Assembly (NCBI GenBank): GCA_031370545.1
Contig: JANMQQ010000210.1
Coordinates: 1-8,260 of the forward strand
Source of the DNA: UBA6921 sp031370545
GTDB taxonomy: Bacteria; Pseudomonadota; Gammaproteobacteria; SG8-11
Reading direction: 5' to 3'
Length of the DNA stretch: 8,260 bases
Below are positions 1 through 6,873 of this stretch, one piece after another (within the stretch, counting starts at the first letter, position 1; each line of letters starts with the position of its first letter). The notes beneath the pieces are model-generated. The model searched no databases. It was not told the origin of the DNA and saw only the letters and a program-made list of their open reading frames with translations. Position numbers and translations under genes: made by a program.

Positions 1-22
1 TAACGGTGTTAACGCGATCAGT

Positions 23-74
23 GCCCTAAAGAGGGCGAGGAGAGCGCTCCCGGGAGCGTTGGCCCCGCTTGGGG
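23..74. other. Cluster of three hairpins
   Basis: Three perfect short stems follow one another. The first is GCCCT (23-27) with AGGGC (32-36) around the loop AAAG. The second is the 14-bp palindrome CGCTCCCGGGAGCG (45-58), extendable by a G-T and an A-T pair. The third is CCCC (63-66) with GGGG (71-74) around GCTT. No T-run follows, so a Rho-independent terminator is not supported. It could be the end of an upstream transcript, part of a structured RNA, or a repeat remnant. The sequence shows only the pairing; the role is unknown. Confidence 0.45.
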
Positions 75-424
75 AAAGATGCATGATGCAGTCTCGTGGA
101 AATCAAGAAAACAGCAGGATAAAACTATATCGACAACAACAGACGCGCCTGCACTCTATTGGGCTAAAAGTTTCGAAGCGCGCTCGGTTGTTTGGTGCCA
201 AAGCAGGGCGTTTCCGTGCGAGGAGTCCGGCAAATATTCCGACGAGATTGCGAGCTGGTAATTTGACGATAAGTGGCACCTATCGAATGACAGCCTCGAA
301 ATGCGGGGCAGAACACATGGTGCTTGCTGTGCGCTTCGCGTTCTGAAATCACAATGTAGTTGCATCCGACCATGGCGCGGTGTACGCGTAACGAAAGTAC
401 CTTTGCATAAACGGCGAACGGCCA

Positions 425-501
425 CCTCAGTATATTAGTAATTTATGATGGACCTAGGAGCGCTGATTAGAAGCCGATAGCGCCTCTACTCTATACTGAG
501 G
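425..501. promoter_or_regulatory. Inverted repeat upstream of soeA
   Basis: CCTCAGTATA (425-434) is the exact reverse complement of TATACTGAGG (492-501). Beyond the arms, AGTA on the inner left has a counterpart on the inner right with a one-base offset. A second stem is nested inside: GCGCTG (460-465) with TAGCGC (478-483), containing one G-T pair. The outer right arm ends 14 bases before the soeA ribosome-binding site at 515-520. It could be a leader RNA structure or a two-site operator. The pairing is seen; a regulatory role is inferred. Confidence 0.4.
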
Positions 502-524
502 CTCGTTTTCATCCGGAAGGTCTC

Positions 525-3404
525 ATGTCGAATAACAGTTCTCCGCCTGTGCCCGTTGTCGAAACCAAGAACACCACCTGCTACATGTGCGCCTGCCGTT
601 GCGGCATCCGCGTGACCTTGAGCGACGGCAAAGTGCGTTATATCGAAGGCAACCCGGATCACCCGATCAACCGGGGCGTGCTGTGCGCGAAAGGTTCGTC
701 CGGAATCATGAAGCAATATTCGCCCGCGCGGCTGACCAAACCGTTGCGGCGCAAGTCGGGCAGTGAGCGCGGTGCGAATGAATTTGAAGAGATTTCGTGG
801 GATGAAGCCTTCAGCCTGATGGAAGAGCGGCTGAAAAAAATCCGCGCCACCGATCCCAAAAAATTCGCGCTGTTCACCGGCCGCGATCAGATGCAGGCGC
901 TCACCGGCTTGTTCGCCAAGCAATTCGGCACGCCCAATTACGCGGCGCACGGCGGCTTTTGTTCGGTGAACATGGCGGCCGGGATGATCTACACCATCGG
1001 CGGATCGTTCTGGGAATTCGGCGGGCCGGATCTGGATCGCGCCCGTTTGTTCGTGATGTTCGGCACCGCCGAGGATCACCATTCCAACCCGATGAAAATC
1101 GCCATTTCCAAATTCAAGCGCGCGGGCGGGCGCTTCATTTCGGTGAATCCGATTCGCACCGGTTATTCGGCGATTGCCGACGAGTGGGTGCCGATCAAAC
1201 CGGGCACCGATGGCGCGTTGATTCTCGCGATCATCAACGAACTTATTCAAACCGGTTTGTACGACCGCGATTTTCTGGTGCGTTACAGCAACGCCGCGCA
1301 ACTGGTGAATGTGGACGAACAACACGACGAATTCGGCCTGTTTATCCGCACTTCCGACGTGCCGCCGCCCGGCGTGATTCATCCGCAGGACCAACTGTGG
1401 TGGGACCGCTTCACCAACAAAGCGGTGGCGACACACAGCGACGGCGCTGATCCGTATTTACTCGGTAGTTTCACGCTCGATGACGGCACCGCAGTCAAGC
1501 CTGCGTTCCAGTTGTTGACTGATCGCGTGAAGGATTACACGCCGGAGTGGGCCGCCGACATCACCGGCATTTCGGCCGCGACCATTCGCAAGCTCGCGCA
1601 TGAGATGGGTGTGATCGCACGCGATGAAACCATCGAGCTGCCGATTGCGTGGACCGATGTGTGGGGCAAGGAGCACGAAGCCGTCACCGGTAACCCGGTC
1701 GCGTTTCACGCGATGCGTGGATTGGCCGCGCACTCCAATGGTTTTCATACCATCCGCGCGCTGTCGATTTTGATGAGCTTGCTCGGCACCATCGACCGCC
1801 CCGGTGGATTTCGACACAAGGCCCCTTTCCCGCGTCCGATTCCGCCCTGCGCAAAAACGCCGAATGGCCCGCAAGGCATTCATCCGAACGAACCGCTGGG
1901 CGGCATGCCGCTGGGTTGGCCCGCCGATCCGAACGATTTGTTCGTCGACGAGCAGGGCGAGCCGCTGCGTATCGACAAGGGTTTTTCGTGGGAATATCCA
2001 CTGTCGGTGCATGGTCTGATGCACAACGTCATCACCAATGCGTGGCGCGGCGACCCCTACACCATCGACACCTTGCTGATTTTCATGGCCAACATGGCGT
2101 GGAATTCGACCATGAATACGGTCAGCGTGCGCCAGATGCTCAACGACAAAGACGCAAACGGCGAATACAAAATTCCGTTTTTGATCGTGTGCGATGCGTT
2201 CCAGTCCGAGATGGTTTCGTTTGCCGATCTGGTGTTACCCGACACGACGTACCTTGAGCGACATGACGTGATGTCGATGCTTGACCGACCGATTTCGGAA
2301 TTCGATGGGCCGGTGGATTCAGTGCGCATTCCAGTGGTGCCGCCGACGGGTCAGTGCAAGCCATTTCAGGAAGTGCTTATTGAATTGGGCGCGCGCTTGA
2401 AATTGCCGGTGTTCATGAACAAGGACGGCTCGCGCAAATACAAAGGCTATCCCGACTTCATCATCAACTACGAAACCGAGCCAGGGTCAGGTATTGGCTT
2501 TTTGTCGGGTTGGCGCGGCAAGGGCGGCGAAAAATTCATGACCGGCGAGCCGAATCCGAATCAGTGGGAGATGTACGAGAAGAACAACTGCGTGTATCAC
2601 CACGAGTTGCCCAAGTCGTACCAGTACATGCGCAACTGGAACAAAGGTTATCTGGAGTGGGCGCGCCATCATCGCCTCACGCGTTACGCCGACCCGATCA
2701 ACATTCATATTTATTCGGAAGTGCTGCAAAAGTTCCGGCTGTCGGCGCAGGGTAAATATCCCGGCAAAAAACCGCCCGAACGCTATAAAAAACGCATCGT
2801 GGAATTTTTCGATCCGCTGCCGTTTTATTACGAGCCGCTCGAAACCCAGTTGTCGGACAAACAGAAATATCCGCTCAACGCGGTGACGCAACGCCCGATG
2901 GCGATGTACCACTCGTGGGATTCGCAAAACGCGTGGCTGCGCCAGATTCACGCGCACAATTATTTGTTCGTAAATCCCAAGACCGCGCAGGCGCAAGGCA
3001 TTGCTGATGACGACTGGTTGTGGGTGGAGTCGATGCACGGCAAAGTGCGCTGTATGTGTCGCTATTCGGAAGCTGTTGAGCCTGGCACCGTGTGGACGTG
3101 GAACGCCATCGGCAAACAATCCGGTGCGTGGAATCTGGAGCCGGGCGCAAACGAAGCGAGCAAGGGCTTCTTGTTGAACCACGTGATTTCGGAAGAATTG
3201 CCGCCCAACGGCGACGGACAACATTTGTCAAACTCAGACCCGATTACTGGTCAGGCTGCGTGGTACGACGTGCGTGTGCGGATCTACAAGGCGGGAGCGG
3301 ACGAAGAGAAGGCGACCTTCCCGCAGTTCAATGTGTTGAAGCCGGTGCCAGGGCAAGCGCAGCGACCGAAGTGGCTGGAGTATTTTGTGGGAAGAAATAA
3401 ATAA
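525..3404 (+). CDS. soeA: Sulfite dehydrogenase (quinone), catalytic subunit SoeA
   Basis: This is the molybdopterin-guanine-dinucleotide subunit of the SoeABC complex, which oxidises sulfite to sulfate at the cytoplasmic face and feeds electrons to quinone. The protein has 959 residues, about the usual SoeA length. Near the N-terminus Cys19, Cys22, Cys26 and Cys54 form a 4Fe-4S motif of the DMSO reductase superfamily. A large molybdopterin domain follows, with Cys146 in GGFCSVN as the candidate Mo ligand. A dinucleotide-binding domain occupies roughly residues 780-920. There is no twin-arginine signal, and an in-frame stop at 468-470 rules out an upstream extension, so it should stay in the cytoplasm. 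The ATG follows GGAAGG at 515-520. soeB and soeC lie downstream. Polysulfide or thiosulfate reductase (PsrA/PhsA) relatives are the main alternative, but those usually carry a Tat signal. Confidence 0.9.
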   Translation: MSNNSSPPVPVVETKNTTCYMCACRCGIRVTLSDGKVRYIEGNPDHPINRGVLCAKGSSGIMKQYSPARLTKPLRRKSGSERGANEFEEISWDEAFSLMEERLKKIRATDPKKFALFTGRDQMQALTGLFAKQFGTPNYAAHGGFCSVNMAAGMIYTIGGSFWEFGGPDLDRARLFVMFGTAEDHHSNPMKIAISKFKRAGGRFISVNPIRTGYSAIADEWVPIKPGTDGALILAIINELIQTGLYDRDFLVRYSNAAQLVNVDEQHDEFGLFIRTSDVPPPGVIHPQDQLWWDRFTNKAVATHSDGADPYLLGSFTLDDGTAVKPAFQLLTDRVKDYTPEWAADITGISAATIRKLAHEMGVIARDETIELPIAWTDVWGKEHEAVTGNPVAFHAMRGLAAHSNGFHTIRALSILMSLLGTIDRPGGFRHKAPFPRPIPPCAKTPNGPQGIHPNEPLGGMPLGWPADPNDLFVDEQGEPLRIDKGFSWEYPLSVHGLMHNVITNAWRGDPYTIDTLLIFMANMAWNSTMNTVSVRQMLNDKDANGEYKIPFLIVCDAFQSEMVSFADLVLPDTTYLERHDVMSMLDRPISEFDGPVDSVRIPVVPPTGQCKPFQEVLIELGARLKLPVFMNKDGSRKYKGYPDFIINYETEPGSGIGFLSGWRGKGGEKFMTGEPNPNQWEMYEKNNCVYHHELPKSYQYMRNWNKGYLEWARHHRLTRYADPINIHIYSEVLQKFRLSAQGKYPGKKPPERYKKRIVEFFDPLPFYYEPLETQLSDKQKYPLNAVTQRPMAMYHSWDSQNAWLRQIHAHNYLFVNPKTAQAQGIADDDWLWVESMHGKVRCMCRYSEAVEPGTVWTWNAIGKQSGAWNLEPGANEASKGFLLNHVISEELPPNGDGQHLSNSDPITGQAAWYDVRVRIYKAGADEEKATFPQFNVLKPVPGQAQRPKWLEYFVGRNK

Positions 3405-3419
3405 CTTCTAATCAATGAT

Positions 3420-3506
3420 CCCCTCCCCTTGCAAAGGGGAGGGTTAGGGTGGGGATGATTAAAAACACACCCCCATCCCAGCCTTCCCCCTTGCAGGGGG
3501 AAGGGG
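3420..3506. repeat. MITE/REP-like palindromic repeat
   Basis: This is a C/G-rich element between soeA and soeB. Two imperfect inverted arms of about 35 bases (3420-3454 and 3471-3506) flank a 16-base AT-rich spacer. Each arm also folds alone. CCCTCCCCTT (3421-3430) pairs perfectly with AAGGGGAGGG (3434-3443) around a 3-base loop. CCTTCCCCC (3482-3490) pairs perfectly with GGGGGAAGG (3496-3504). On the minus strand it reads as the peptide HPHPNPPLCKGRG, a familiar spurious translation of interspersed repeats in bacterial genomes. I see no clear target-site duplication. It may slow or stop transcription between soeA and soeB, or stabilise the upstream mRNA. The structure is seen; mobility is inferred. 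Confidence 0.8.
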
Positions 3507-3514
3507 TCTGAGCA

Positions 3515-3542
3515 ATAACCGTCCGAACACTGGTTATATAAC
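3515..3542 (+). promoter_or_regulatory. Hairpin and palindrome at the soeB start
   Basis: ATAACC (3515-3520) pairs with GGTTAT (3532-3537), and a G-T pair lengthens the stem. It overlaps the 10-bp palindrome GTTATATAAC (3533-3542), which ends directly before the soeB ATG. No Shine-Dalgarno sequence is visible in this stretch, so the region that normally guides ribosomes is occupied by structure. It could tune soeB translation or be chance. The pairing is seen; the function is inferred. Confidence 0.35.
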
Positions 3543-4265
3543 ATGACCCAACTTGCACTAGTGATTGATCTCAACGTTTGCGTCGGCTGCCATGCCTGCG
3601 TGACCAGTTGTAAACAATGGAATACCTCCGGCAATGCCGGACCCATGACCGACGAACGCCCTTACGGCTTGGAACCCACCGGTACGTTTTTCAACCGGGT
3701 GCAGACATTTGAAGTCGGCGAATTCCCCAACACCGACACGATCCATTTTCCGAAGAGTTGCCTGCACTGCGAAGACCCGCCATGTGTTCCGGTGTGTCCA
3801 ACAGGTGCCAGTTATAAACGTAAATCCGACGGCATCGTGCTGGTCGATTACGACAAATGCATCGGTTGCAAATATTGTTCGTGGGCATGTCCGTACGGCG
3901 CGCGTGAAATCGACGAACACCAGAAGGTGATGAAGAAATGCACACTGTGCGTGGATCGCATCTACGATATGAAGCTGCCGGAAAGCGAACGCAAACCGGC
4001 GTGTGTGATGGCTTGCCCGACCACCGCGCGTTTGTTCGGCGACGTGCATGATCCGGATTCCGAAGTGTCGATAGCGATCCGCGAAAGCGGCGGCTATGCG
4101 TTGATGCCGGAGTGGGGCACGCATCCGGCCAATCATTATTTACCGCGTCGCAAAACCAAAATGCACATCCACGAAGACGAGCTGGTGCGCATTGACAACC
4201 CGCTCAAAAAAGAACACTACCCGGCACATGATCCACGCGAACCATCACTGGATGACATCGCGTAG
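3543..4265 (+). CDS. soeB: Sulfite dehydrogenase (quinone), iron-sulfur subunit SoeB
   Basis: This electron-transfer subunit carries electrons from SoeA to the membrane subunit SoeC. The 240-residue protein is of the DmsB/PsrB/NrfC ferredoxin type. Sixteen cysteines fall into four groups for four 4Fe-4S clusters: Cys13/16/19/23, Cys73/76/81/85, Cys106/109/112/116 and Cys133/136/154/158. The opening MTQLALVIDLNVCVGCHAC is typical of the family and fixes the ATG at 3543, although no Shine-Dalgarno sequence precedes it. There is no export signal, matching a cytoplasmic SoeA. The gene lies 138 bases after soeA because a palindromic repeat sits between them. Its TAG stop (4263-4265) falls inside the next repeat element, so the last residues may have been set by that insertion. 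Confidence 0.9.
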   Translation: MTQLALVIDLNVCVGCHACVTSCKQWNTSGNAGPMTDERPYGLEPTGTFFNRVQTFEVGEFPNTDTIHFPKSCLHCEDPPCVPVCPTGASYKRKSDGIVLVDYDKCIGCKYCSWACPYGAREIDEHQKVMKKCTLCVDRIYDMKLPESERKPACVMACPTTARLFGDVHDPDSEVSIAIRESGGYALMPEWGTHPANHYLPRRKTKMHIHEDELVRIDNPLKKEHYPAHDPREPSLDDIA

Positions 4266-4316
4266 GGGCGCGATTCATCGCGCCCGCTAACAGGGTGCAA
4301 TAAATTGCACCCCTAC
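4262..4316. repeat. 55-bp double-hairpin repeat element
   Basis: The ends GTAGGGG (4262-4268) and CCCCTAC (4310-4316) are perfect inverted repeats. Inside are two 9-bp stems, each with a 2-base loop: GGGCGCGAT (4266-4274) with ATCGCGCCC (4277-4285), and GGGTGCAAT (4293-4301) with ATTGCACCC (4304-4312). This resembles the small palindromic repeats scattered through many proteobacterial genomes. It fills almost the whole gap between soeB and soeC. Its left end contributes the soeB stop codon, and its right end lies one base before the soeC ribosome-binding site. No T-run follows, so it is not a classical terminator. Confidence 0.8.
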
Positions 4317-4331
4317 AAGGAAATCATAAAA

Positions 4332-5312
4332 ATGCATCCCGCCTTTTCAGTAATTTTTCTGACCACGTTGATCGGTGCCGGTCAGGGTTTGTTTCTCGCA
4401 TTGTTTCTGGTGCAGGCGCTCGGTGTTGCTGATGCTTTATCGCCGCAAGACGGCGTCACGTTTTATGCGGCGGGTAGTCTGATCGCGTTGGTGTTACTCG
4501 GTGGCGGCTTGGTCGCCTCGTTCTTTCACCTTGGTCATCCCGAGCGTGCGTGGCGTTCGGCGGCGATGTGGCGCACCTCATGGTTGTCGCGTGAAGTGAT
4601 TGTGTTGCCCGCAGTGATGGGCGCGATTTTTGTTTACGGCGTGCTGCATTATTTTGGCAACGAGACCAATATTTTCAGTCTGTCGAATCCCCAACTTGGC
4701 GCGCTCACATTTTGGGTGGGCGTCGCGGGTGCGTTGTTGTGCATTGCTTTATTTGTCTGCACCGGCATGATCTACGCGTGCCTGAAATTTATCGAGGAGT
4801 GGCACTCGCCGTTGACGTTGATCAACTACACCTTGCTGGGCACCGCGTCTGGATTTGCATTAGCGACCGCGTTCAGTGCCTACGTTGCGCCGAACCTGGT
4901 GCAATTTTTTGCGTGGTGTTCGCTGGTCTTGACATTACTCGCGTTTGTGTTTCGCGCAGGAAGTTTAGTGCGCAATAAACACATTCGTCATATGAGCAGC
5001 CTGCAAACTGCCATCGGAGTAAAACACACGAAAATCCAGCAGAAGGCGCAAGGTGCGATGGGCGGATCGTTCAACACGCGTGAATTTTTTCACGGCAAAA
5101 GCGCTGCGTTCCTCAAATCCATCAAGTGGATTTTTCTCGTGTTGGTATTTTTGGTTCCAGTTGTGTTGCTGCTGATCGCGATGACAGTGCACGCCAGCGC
5201 GCTCTTTGTATTAGTGTTCCTGACTCAGTACCTCGGCTTGATTGCCGAGCGCTGGTTTTTTTTCGCGCAGGCTAAACATCCGCAGAATCTTTACTACCAA
5301 ACTATTTCCTGA
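4332..5312 (+). CDS. soeC: Sulfite dehydrogenase (quinone), membrane anchor SoeC
   Basis: This integral membrane subunit holds SoeAB at the inner membrane and should pass electrons to the quinone pool. The 326-residue protein belongs to the DmsC anchor family, with about eight hydrophobic helices starting near residues 8, 45, 88, 122, 160, 186, 263 and 287. Typical family stretches are HLGHPERAWRSAAMWRTSWLSRE (about residues 66-88) and the C-terminal AERWFFFAQAKHPQNLYYQ. I chose the ATG at 4332, preceded by AAGGAA at 4317-4322. A TTG in the same frame at 4305 would add nine residues encoded by the repeat element and is unlikely. It is the last gene of the soe set; a 201-bp gap follows. Confidence 0.88.
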   Translation: MHPAFSVIFLTTLIGAGQGLFLALFLVQALGVADALSPQDGVTFYAAGSLIALVLLGGGLVASFFHLGHPERAWRSAAMWRTSWLSREVIVLPAVMGAIFVYGVLHYFGNETNIFSLSNPQLGALTFWVGVAGALLCIALFVCTGMIYACLKFIEEWHSPLTLINYTLLGTASGFALATAFSAYVAPNLVQFFAWCSLVLTLLAFVFRAGSLVRNKHIRHMSSLQTAIGVKHTKIQQKAQGAMGGSFNTREFFHGKSAAFLKSIKWIFLVLVFLVPVVLLLIAMTVHASALFVLVFLTQYLGLIAERWFFFAQAKHPQNLYYQTIS

Positions 5313-5513
5313 GTCACGTCAACGTAAGATTGTTGTTCCGTCGATAGAAAATATTTGCGTCGGCCAAGTAGCTTTAGCTTGTCGTTCGATGATGCGCGCC
5401 TTTAGTCTCCTTCCGTCACTGACATGGTAGTGTGCAATCCCGCCGCGCATTTCACTATTAACGTGCGACAACACCGGTTGGTAGGGGAAAACAATAATTT
5501 GAGGGTATGCAAA
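5313..5513. other. Intergenic gap between soeC and sorA
   Basis: This 201-base spacer between the two sulfite-oxidising units has no convincing terminator. The only -10-like hexamer I noted, AATAAT at 5493-5498, has no acceptable -35 partner. GAGGG at 5501-5505 serves the sorA start. The spacing suggests that sorA has its own promoter, but the sequence does not prove it. Confidence 0.4.
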
Positions 5514-6863
5514 ATGAAAAATGACGGAAGCGACAAAAATTCTGGTCGGCGCAGCTTTTTGCGCAATGCCGGCCTGCTCGGCCTTGCGGGTCTTGCTGGA
5601 AGCCAAAGCGTAAAAGCAGCGACTCCTGAATTGCGCACGATTACTGTTGATCCCCAGACTGATCCAAAAACCATCACTTTGCCGTTTGAAAATGGCACGC
5701 GCCCGATGGTGCAATATCCGCAGAAGCGGCCGCTGATTCGCTTAACCACACGGCCACCACAACTCGAAACTCCGTTCGCGATGTTCAATGACGGCATCAT
5801 CACGCCTAACGATGCTTTCTTTGTGCGCTACCATAATATGGAAATACCAGGCGTGATTGACGGGTTTGGTATCGATCCTTCAGTGATTAACCCGAAGACC
5901 TTCCGCCTAACGGTGAAGAGCCCCGCCGTAGATCCTAACTCGTCGGCTCCGCCAGCGGTCACGATTACCACGGCACTGTCACTTTCGTTGGAAGATCTAA
6001 TTAATAAGTACGAGCGCGTGACTGTGGTTGCAGTTAATCAATGCGCCGGAAATAGCCGCGCATTTTCCAATCCCCGCATGGCGGGTGGACAGATTGCCAA
6101 TGGCGCGATGGGCAATGCCCGCTGGACCGGTGTGCGCTTGAAGGACATTTTGGCGCAAGCTGGCGTGCTGCCCAATGCAAAGCAAGTGACGTTCAATGGC
6201 TTGGATCTGCCGGACACGGAGCCACCAGATTTTGTGAAGGCGCTTGATCTTACGCGTGCAATGGATGGCGAAGTAATGCTTGCTTACGCGATGAATGGTG
6301 AAGACTTGCCCGTGCTCAACGGTTATCCGTTGCGTCTCGTGGTGCCAGGTTGGTACGGCACCTACTGGGTCAAGCACCTGAATGAAATTACTGTTGTCGA
6401 CACCCCATTCGTTGGGTTCTATATGAGCACCGCCTATCGCATTCCCAACAATGCCTGCGGATGCACCGCCCCAGGTGTGCCCGCACCGTTAGCAGACACG
6501 GTTCCTATCACTAAAATGACTGTGCGTTCATTTATCACCAGCTTGGCAGACAATGCCGGTGTTCACGTAAATAAAATAGTCAAGGTCAAAGGCATCGCGT
6601 TTGATGGCGGTAGCGGCATCAAAAAAGTCGAGTTCTCTGAAGATGGCGGCACGACCTGGCGCAACACGGAGTTGGGGCCAGATCTTGGTAAATACTCATT
6701 CCGTGGTTGGCGTGTTGACTTTAAACCCAGCGCTGCTGGCAAGTATGTGTTGAAGGTGCGTGCGACGAGTGTCGCGGGTGAAACACAAGCGATGACTCCG
6801 ATCTGGAACCAAAGCGGCTACCTGCGCAACGTCGTCGAAACCGTCAACGTCACTGCGGGTTAA
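5514..6863 (+). CDS. sorA: Periplasmic sulfite oxidase-family molybdoenzyme, SorA-like
   Basis: It probably oxidises sulfite to sulfate outside the inner membrane and passes electrons to the cytochrome encoded next. The 449-residue protein begins with a twin-arginine signal, GRRSFLRNAG (residues 11-20), then a hydrophobic run and a likely cleavage site after VKA (residue 35). The sulfite oxidase Moco domain follows. FFVRYH contains Arg105 and His107, QCAGNSR contains Cys177 as the expected Mo ligand, and GAMGNARWTGVRLKD and YAMNG are family-typical. From about residue 330 comes the Ig-like Mo-co dimerisation domain. The ATG at 5514 is 8 bases after GAGGG; an in-frame ATG at 5424 would push the Tat motif 42 residues in. 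Cys315 and Cys317 form a CGC motif of unknown role. A substrate other than sulfite cannot be excluded. Confidence 0.85.
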   Translation: MKNDGSDKNSGRRSFLRNAGLLGLAGLAGSQSVKAATPELRTITVDPQTDPKTITLPFENGTRPMVQYPQKRPLIRLTTRPPQLETPFAMFNDGIITPNDAFFVRYHNMEIPGVIDGFGIDPSVINPKTFRLTVKSPAVDPNSSAPPAVTITTALSLSLEDLINKYERVTVVAVNQCAGNSRAFSNPRMAGGQIANGAMGNARWTGVRLKDILAQAGVLPNAKQVTFNGLDLPDTEPPDFVKALDLTRAMDGEVMLAYAMNGEDLPVLNGYPLRLVVPGWYGTYWVKHLNEITVVDTPFVGFYMSTAYRIPNNACGCTAPGVPAPLADTVPITKMTVRSFITSLADNAGVHVNKIVKVKGIAFDGGSGIKKVEFSEDGGTTWRNTELGPDLGKYSFRGWRVDFKPSAAGKYVLKVRATSVAGETQAMTPIWNQSGYLRNVVETVNVTAG

Positions 6864-6868
6864 GGAGA
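6862..6868 (+). promoter_or_regulatory. sorB ribosome-binding site overlapping the sorA stop
   Basis: The run AAGGAGA begins within the sorA TAA stop (6861-6863), and its AAGGAG core ends six bases before the sorB ATG at 6874. Ribosomes finishing sorA would therefore be placed at the sorB start. This arrangement suggests translational coupling and balanced subunit supply. Confidence 0.7.
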
Positions 6869-6873
6869 CAGTC

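Larger units (their letters stand above)
1..524. other. Gene-free upstream region
   Basis: I find no supportable gene here. Short open frames exist on both strands (for example 59-346 and 79-261 on +, 156-425 on -), but they overlap one another. None has a convincing ribosome-binding site, and none encodes a protein I recognise. The stretch does contain structured DNA: three consecutive hairpins at 23-74, a short palindromic TGCAT-G-ATGCA at 80-90, and an inverted repeat at 425-501. It presumably holds the soeA promoter and leader, but I could not pick a sigma70 promoter with good spacing. TATACT at 492-497 resembles a -10 box but lacks a good -35 partner and lies inside the inverted repeat. 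Confidence 0.6.

Noticed and set aside
59..346. 95-residue open frame upstream of soeA
   Set aside because: It has no recognisable protein, no convincing ribosome-binding site, and competing overlapping frames. Its start lies inside a hairpin cluster.
4..388. Similar segments CGGTGTTAACGCG (4-16) and CGGTGTACGCG (378-388) as a direct repeat
   Set aside because: They are short, differ by a two-base gap, and show no matching flanks. Chance is sufficient.
425..501. Integron attC site
   Set aside because: The inverted arms lack the GTTRRRY-type core sites, and no integrase or cassette structure is present.
486..1436. Long minus-strand open frame opposite soeA
   Set aside because: Its protein is unlike any family I know, and it lies fully opposite a well-conserved SoeA. 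It is a codon-bias shadow; the same holds for the minus frame at 2487-3224.
3284..3646. Minus-strand frame encoding HPHPNPPLCKGRG
   Set aside because: This is the well-known spurious translation of a palindromic repeat, and the rest lies opposite soeA and soeB.
4305..4331. TTG start extending SoeC by nine residues
   Set aside because: The extension is encoded by the repeat element and lacks its own ribosome-binding site. The ATG at 4332 has AAGGAA at a good distance and gives the family-typical MHPAFSVIF start.
5424..5513. Upstream ATG extending the SorA-like protein by 30 residues
   Set aside because: It would bury the twin-arginine motif 42 residues from the start. GAGGG precisely precedes the ATG at 5514.
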